A program made the translations under genes and the position numbers. The notes under the pieces were generated by a model, which was not told where the DNA came from, searched no databases, and worked only from the letters and a program-made list of their open reading frames with translations. This document shows positions 59,837 to 64,000 of a stretch of DNA of 64,000 bases, piece by piece. The stretch spans positions 4,221,910 to 4,285,909 of the forward strand of contig NZ_CP031165.1 of NCBI RefSeq assembly GCF_003344865.1, read 5' to 3'. Within the stretch, counting starts at the first letter, position 1; every line of letters starts with the position of its first letter. Source of the DNA: Euzebya pacifica (GTDB lineage Bacteria > Actinomycetota > Nitriliruptoria > Euzebyales > Euzebyaceae).

Positions 59837-60730
59837 CTAGACGATCCCCGCTGGCAGCGCCGCAGCGGCGGTCCACTGTCGGGGGGACTGGCCGTACATC
59901 CGCTTGAACTCCCGGCTGAACTGCGACGGGCTCGCGTACCCGACCGCCATCGCCGCTTCGGACACGTTCATCCCGCTGGCCATCCTCGTGGCGGCGGTGT
60001 TCAGCCGCATCGACTTCACGAACTGGATGGGCGACATGGTCGTGGCCTGCTTGAACTTGCGGTGGAACGTGGCGCGGCTCATCCCCACCTGGGCGGCCAT
60101 GTCATCGATGGTGACCGGTTCCTCGAGGCGGGTGGACACGTACTCGATGGCCCTGGCGATCTCGTTGCCCACGCCGAACGCGCGGCGTGCGGTGTCGCCC
60201 GCCTCGCCCTTCAGCAGGGCGTAGTACACCTCTCTGAGCCTGCCCTCCCCGAGCACGGCCATGTCTGCCGGGTTGCCCGTCAGCTGCAGCAGTCGCAGCA
60301 ACGCGTCGGTGAACGCGTCGTCCCAGTGGGCCAGCGCGATCCCCTGGGGCAGCGGGCCGCCCCTGGGGGCCCGGATGGCCCCGGCCGCGTGCTCCATCTC
60401 GATGGCCAGCTCCGTCATCACCTTCGTGTCCAGTGAGATCTGCACCCCCAGGAGGGGGTTGTCCGGCGACGCGGTGGGCGTTCCCGCCTCGACTGGCATC
60501 GACATGGCGCAGCACAGGTACCGGCTGTGGTCGTACACGTAGGACCGACCGTCCAGGACGGCTTCCTTGACCCCGCTCGTGATCGCCACGACAGAGGGTT
60601 CGTACACCGCGGGGGCGCAGCGCACCGGCTCGCTGACCCGGAAGAGCTGCACGCCCTTGACCCCGACGTCCGTCAGGCCGTCCTCCTCGACCAGGTCATC
60701 GATGAGTCGCGCGATCCGTTCCCTGCTCAT
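59837..60730 (-). CDS. AraC family transcriptional regulator (AraC_N type)
   Basis: The 297-residue regulator has an N-terminal AraC_N-type domain (about 15-160: GVQLFRVSEPVRCAPAVYEP, then DHSRYLCCAMSMPVEAGTP). A C-terminal double helix-turn-helix follows (about 195-290: IDDMAAQVGMSRATFHRKFK; AMAVGYASPSQFSREFKRMY). AraC_N regulators often control aldehyde or alcohol dehydrogenase genes. An aldehyde dehydrogenase gene lies 0.9 kb away, beyond a small gene on the opposite strand, so it is a possible target. The start at ATG 60730 is set by homology. Confidence 0.92.
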   Translation of the reverse strand: MSRERIARLIDDLVEEDGLTDVGVKGVQLFRVSEPVRCAPAVYEPSVVAITSGVKEAVLDGRSYVYDHSRYLCCAMSMPVEAGTPTASPDNPLLGVQISLDTKVMTELAIEMEHAAGAIRAPRGGPLPQGIALAHWDDAFTDALLRLLQLTGNPADMAVLGEGRLREVYYALLKGEAGDTARRAFGVGNEIARAIEYVSTRLEEPVTIDDMAAQVGMSRATFHRKFKQATTMSPIQFVKSMRLNTAATRMASGMNVSEAAMAVGYASPSQFSREFKRMYGQSPRQWTAAAALPAGIV

Positions 60731-60965
60731 GCTCGGCAAGGTAGCACGCCCCCGGCCGCCCACGAAGCAGAGTGAGAGGATCGAGCACGTACGCGCGCTG
60801 TTTCGGCATATTGGGTGCTCGTCGTGAGAGTCATCCGTGGACGCGGCGGTGCCGGCTGCCGCGTTCGACGCGTCGTGGGAAGCCGATCGGCATCGAAGAA
60901 GGCTAAGGGCGGTCACGCGACATCCGATCAAGGACTACTGCCCCCACCCCCAGGAGACGCCGGCC

Positions 60966-61397
60966 ATGGCCCAACTGCTGATCGTCGCAGCCTTCGGACT
61001 GCTGCTCGCCCGTTGGAGCGGTGGCACGGCATCGGTCGTCGATGGCGACACGTCCCTCGCGGCGGTCGACCTGCCCGAGGACATCTGGGCCGCTTTCGAC
61101 GCCGTGGAGGGCACCACCGACACGCTGCTGGCCCCACCGCGCCGGGCCCTGACGACCGTCGGGGCACTCGTCGTCGGACAGGGCGGCTACGTCGCCACCG
61201 CAGCCGCGCTGCGCGACGGCGAGGACGCCATCTGGCTGGACGCGGCGGCCGTGGTGCACCCCACGAGGGTGGAGGGCCGCATCGCCATCCGTCGGGACGT
61301 GGACGGGTACCACCTCCAGCGACACCGTCCCATGGCCCCGCGCCGCGACGCCGCACAGGCTCGCGCCCGCGTGCGCATCGACAGCCTCTTCGACTGA
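60966..61397 (+). CDS. Small protein with hydrophobic N-terminus, unknown
   Basis: A 143-residue product is read from ATG 60966, preceded by AGGAG at 9 bases. The N-terminus (MAQLLIVAAFGLLLARWSGG) is a membrane anchor or weak signal sequence. The rest is soluble and mixed alpha/beta (WLDAAAVVHPTRVEGRIAIR; HLQRHRPMAPRRDA) without a motif I know. A GTG at 60837 in the same frame would add 43 residues, but these look non-coding. The 235 bases upstream, to the divergent AraC gene, hold the promoters of both; I see no clear boxes. Confidence 0.6.
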   Translation: MAQLLIVAAFGLLLARWSGGTASVVDGDTSLAAVDLPEDIWAAFDAVEGTTDTLLAPPRRALTTVGALVVGQGGYVATAAALRDGEDAIWLDAAAVVHPTRVEGRIAIRRDVDGYHLQRHRPMAPRRDAAQARARVRIDSLFD

Positions 61398-61594
61398 CGG
61401 ACCGGGCCCGACGCAAGAGCATGGCGGGGCGTCCCGACGGGAGCAGCCTGCCCGGACGGCCTTGACACCTCGTCCCGCTGGCTGGGAGAGTTGACTTATC
61501 ACTGTTCACCCAGCGTGCGTCGTGTGCCGACGGCGCGAGTCGCCGATGATGAGCAGCACGCCCCACCCCCACGCCCGAGGAGCCGCACGCGCGC

Positions 61595-63106
61595 ATGGCC
61601 GACCCGACCGACACCGCCAGGGACCTGCACATCGACGACACGTTCGTGTCGCTCAACCCCGCGACCGGCGAGACGATCGCCACCTACCCGATCCACACAG
61701 CGGCAGAGGTCGACAGCGCCGTCATCCGGGCCCGGGCCGCGGCGGCCTGGTGGCGTGACCTCGGGTTCGACGGGCGCAAGCACCGGCTGCTGGCATGGAA
61801 GGGGCTGATCGCCCGGCAGAGCGAGCAGCTGTGCGAGCTGATGCACGTCGAGAACGGCAAGCCGCACGAGGACGCCCTGCTGGAGATCCTCCTGGTCACC
61901 GATCACCTCGACTGGGCCGCCCGCAACGCCGAGAAGCTGATGAAGCCGCGTCGGGTCGGCGGCACGCTGCTGCAGATCGACCACGCGGGTTACCTGGAGT
62001 ACCTGCCCGCCGGCGTCGTCGGGGTCATCGGGCCGTGGAACTACCCGCTGCACACCCCCATGGGCTCGATCTCCTACGCGCTGGCGTCCGGCAACGCGGT
62101 GGTCTTCAAGCCGTCGGAGTACACCACCGGGGTGGGTGTCCGCCTCGCCGAGCTCTTCGCGGAGGTTGTCGACGAGGAACCCGTCCTGCAGGTCATCACC
62201 GGCAAGGGCGAGACGGGGGCGGCGCTGTGCGCCCACCCCGGCATCGACGTGCTGGCCTTCACCGGCTCGGCCGCGACCGGCCGCAAGGTCATGGCGGCGT
62301 GCGCGGAGAACCTGACCAAGGTCGTCATGGAGTGCGGCGGCAAGGACGCCATGCTGGTGGACGTCGATGCCGACCTCACCAAGGCCGCCGAGGCGGCGCT
62401 GTGGGGCAGCTGCGCCAACGGCGGGCAGACGTGTGCAGGGGTGGAGCGCGTCTACGTGCACACCGACGTGCACGACGCCTTCGTGGACGAGGTCGTGGCC
62501 CAGGCGCAGGGCGTTCGCGCCGGCGACGACGACGAGGCCGATTACGGCCCCATCACCATGCCGTCCCAGATCGACATCATCCGACGTCACCTGACCGACG
62601 CCCTCGAGCGCGGCGCACGGGCGGTCGTCGGCGGCCCGGAGTCCATCCGCGAGCCCTACGTCGACCCGGTCGTGGTCACCGACGTGCCCCTCGACAGCTC
62701 GCTGATGACGGAGGAGACGTTCGGGCCGATCCTGCCGATCGTGCGGGTCTCCGACATGGACGACGCCGTCCGCCAGGCCAACGACTCCACGTACGGCCTG
62801 GGCGCGACGGTCTTCAGCAAGCGTCGCGGGATGGCCCTGGCCAGGCAGCTGAACTGCGGCATGGTCAGCGTCAACAGCGTCCTGCGCTTCGCCGCCCTCC
62901 CCGAGCTGCCGTTCGGTGGCCGCGGCGAGTCCGGCTTCGGACGCATCCACGGTGCGGACGGCCTCAAGGAGTTCACCCAGGCCCGGGCGATCACCAAGCG
63001 TCGCATCGACCTCGGCATGGAGTTCGCGAGCTTCCAGCGGGCCGGCTGGGTCTTCGGACTGGCCGAGCAGGCCATGAAGCTGGTTCACGGCCGCCACACC
63101 CGCTAG
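61595..63106 (+). CDS. NAD(P)-dependent aldehyde dehydrogenase
   Basis: The 503-residue enzyme is full length. It has the fold signature GVVGVIGPWNYPLHTPMG, the cofactor loop FTGSAATGRKV, catalytic Glu246 (MECGGKDA) and catalytic Cys280 (NGGQTCAGVERV), with the canonical 34-residue spacing. The sequence is closest in style to actinobacterial succinate-semialdehyde or long-chain aldehyde dehydrogenases. It oxidises an aldehyde to the acid. A GAGGAG lies about 11 bases upstream of the ATG. The upstream 197-base gap contains an AT-richer patch (TTGACTTATCACTGTT at about 61491-61506), probably the promoter region. Confidence 0.93.
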   Translation: MADPTDTARDLHIDDTFVSLNPATGETIATYPIHTAAEVDSAVIRARAAAAWWRDLGFDGRKHRLLAWKGLIARQSEQLCELMHVENGKPHEDALLEILLVTDHLDWAARNAEKLMKPRRVGGTLLQIDHAGYLEYLPAGVVGVIGPWNYPLHTPMGSISYALASGNAVVFKPSEYTTGVGVRLAELFAEVVDEEPVLQVITGKGETGAALCAHPGIDVLAFTGSAATGRKVMAACAENLTKVVMECGGKDAMLVDVDADLTKAAEAALWGSCANGGQTCAGVERVYVHTDVHDAFVDEVVAQAQGVRAGDDDEADYGPITMPSQIDIIRRHLTDALERGARAVVGGPESIREPYVDPVVVTDVPLDSSLMTEETFGPILPIVRVSDMDDAVRQANDSTYGLGATVFSKRRGMALARQLNCGMVSVNSVLRFAALPELPFGGRGESGFGRIHGADGLKEFTQARAITKRRIDLGMEFASFQRAGWVFGLAEQAMKLVHGRHTR

Positions 63107-63177
63107 CGCGGTTCCCCTTCGGCCCATCCGGCCGTTTCCGGGACGCGTCGACGTGCCTACGATCGTCGTCGTTGAAC

Positions 63178-64000
63178 GTGCGACACCTCTGGCCAGCCAT
63201 GGCGCTGGCCGCCCTCCTCGGCGTCGCCCACCTCGCGGTGGTGCCGACGTTCTGGCCTGTGGACGAAACCGCCCACGTGGCCTACGCCACGGTGCTGGTC
63301 GAGCACGGCCGGGTGCCGTCCATCGACGAGCCGATCCCGCGGGACCTGCGCCAACCCGGCCTGTCCCAACGGCTGTACTGGGAGCGTGACCAGGGCCGGC
63401 TGGGCCGCATGGACATCTGGACCGCCAACCACCCGCCGCTCCCCTACGCCATCCAGGGTGTTGCCCTGCGGCTCGGCGACGGGCTGATCGGCCGCGGTGG
63501 CGGCATGGCGCTGGCGCGCCTGACCTCCACGGCGTGGCTCGTCCTCGGCGTCTGGGCGACCGGCGTGCTGGCCGGACGGCTCGCGCAACCGGTGCGCGGG
63601 CGTGCGCGTCGACGCTGGGGGCCCAAGCCGATCGGGGCGCTCGCCGCGACGACCGTGGCGGTCACGCCGACGCTGTCCCACCTCGCCGGTGTGGTCTTCA
63701 ACGACACGGCAGGCTTCGCGATGACGACCTGCTGCCTTCTGCTCGGGGTCGAGACTACGCTCCGCGGACCGGGACGGCGCACCCTCCCCCTGCTGGCCCT
63801 GCTGACGGCAGCCGGCGGGTTGACCCGGGTCACGGTGCTGCCGGCCGTCGGGCTGATGTGGCTGCTGGTGGCGTACGGGTGGTGGCGAACCGCACCGGCC
63901 GACCGACCGATCCTCCGCCCCCGTCAGGCCCTCTGGGGCCTGGCCGTCCTGCCCCCTGCGGCGTTCTGGATCGGCAACGTCGTTCGTTACGGCGATCCGA
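63178..64000 (+). CDS. Membrane glycosyltransferase-like protein (GT39/ArnT-PMT type), 5' part
   Basis: About 274 codons are in the window and the frame is open at the right edge. The N-terminus (HLWPAMALAALLGVAHLAVV) is a membrane helix. It is followed by PTFWPVDETAHVAYATVLVE, in which the acidic DE pair sits in the first exterior loop as in dolichyl-phosphate-mannose-type and ArnT-type glycosyltransferases. ANHPPLPYAIQGVALRLGDG follows, also family-typical, then several more helices. The donor would be a polyprenyl-phosphate sugar. The start may be GTG 63178 or TTG 63172; a TACGAT -10 at 63158-63163 ends 8 bases before the TTG. Confidence 0.75.
   Translation, partial: MRHLWPAMALAALLGVAHLAVVPTFWPVDETAHVAYATVLVEHGRVPSIDEPIPRDLRQPGLSQRLYWERDQGRLGRMDIWTANHPPLPYAIQGVALRLGDGLIGRGGGMALARLTSTAWLVLGVWATGVLAGRLAQPVRGRARRRWGPKPIGALAATTVAVTPTLSHLAGVVFNDTAGFAMTTCCLLLGVETTLRGPGRRTLPLLALLTAAGGLTRVTVLPAVGLMWLLVAYGWWRTAPADRPILRPRQALWGLAVLPPAAFWIGNVVRYGDP

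Noticed and set aside
60837-60965. 43-codon N-terminal extension of the small membrane protein at 60966
   Set aside because: A well-placed AGGAG and hydrophobic N-terminus favour the ATG at 60966; the extension is Arg/His-rich with no support.

Overview
The window is high-GC DNA (about 70-75% by eye) with actinobacterial hallmarks: three Hanks-type Ser/Thr kinases, a DUF222/13E12-type HNH protein, a GH57 branching enzyme, an etfBA pair near an Rv3030-like methyltransferase, many GTG starts, and -10 boxes only 6-9 bases from start codons (leaderless-type promoters). A secreted trypsin with cell-wall-binding repeats and the mix of families recall the Euzebya/Nitriliruptoria branch. That placement is a guess from gene content and was not checked by any search. 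No rRNA, tRNA, CRISPR array, transposase or integrase was recognised.

Layout. 0-7 kb: tail of an oligopeptide ABC ATPase, a double Lrp/AsnC regulator, a lipoprotein, a PaaK-like adenylating enzyme, a membrane protein and an ABC-2 exporter pair. 7-11 kb: a divergent arsenic-type locus, with an MFS transporter and flavoprotein facing an ArsR regulator fused to an ArsN1-like acetyltransferase. 11-13.5 kb: alpha/beta hydrolase, a VOC-methyltransferase fusion preceded by a broken SRPBCC gene, and a Dps ferritin. 13.6-14.7 kb: a lower-GC island carrying a stand-alone HslV-like Ntn hydrolase, bounded by a duplicated etfA 3' end. 14.7-24 kb: etfA, etfB, a propeller protein, a methyltransferase, acyl-CoA ligase, hydrolase, AraC regulator and GH57 enzyme; etfA/etfB/methyltransferase/GH57 match the order of Mycobacterium tuberculosis Rv3028c-Rv3031. 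24-29 kb: PPC-domain membrane protein, GNAT enzyme and a bifunctional penicillin-binding protein.

29-37 kb: a MacAB-like export operon (lipoprotein, adaptor, ATPase, permease, second adaptor) with overlapping stop/start codons, divergent from a two-component system. 37-49 kb: S51 peptidase, TPR-kinase, a protease-like protein that has lost its histidine, an LVIVD-repeat secreted protein, an enoyl-CoA hydratase/methyltransferase/acyltransferase operon, and a kinase with a beta-propeller sensor. 49-53 kb: recA with a possible damage-responsive promoter, the HNH protein and an NAD(P)-binding protein. 53-64 kb: a paired acyl-CoA dehydrogenase operon behind a palindromic operator, a secreted trypsin with CWB2 repeats, a DsbA-fold protein without CxxC, a third kinase, an AraC regulator, an aldehyde dehydrogenase and the start of a membrane glycosyltransferase-like protein.

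Two themes cut across the window. Convergent gene junctions are filled with short tandem repeats (50, 16 and 19 bp units), and four exported or membrane proteins carry exact 15-bp coding repeats (pentapeptides). The best candidates for something undescribed are the HslV-like island gene and the self-contained ArsR-ArsN1/flavoprotein/MFS locus.
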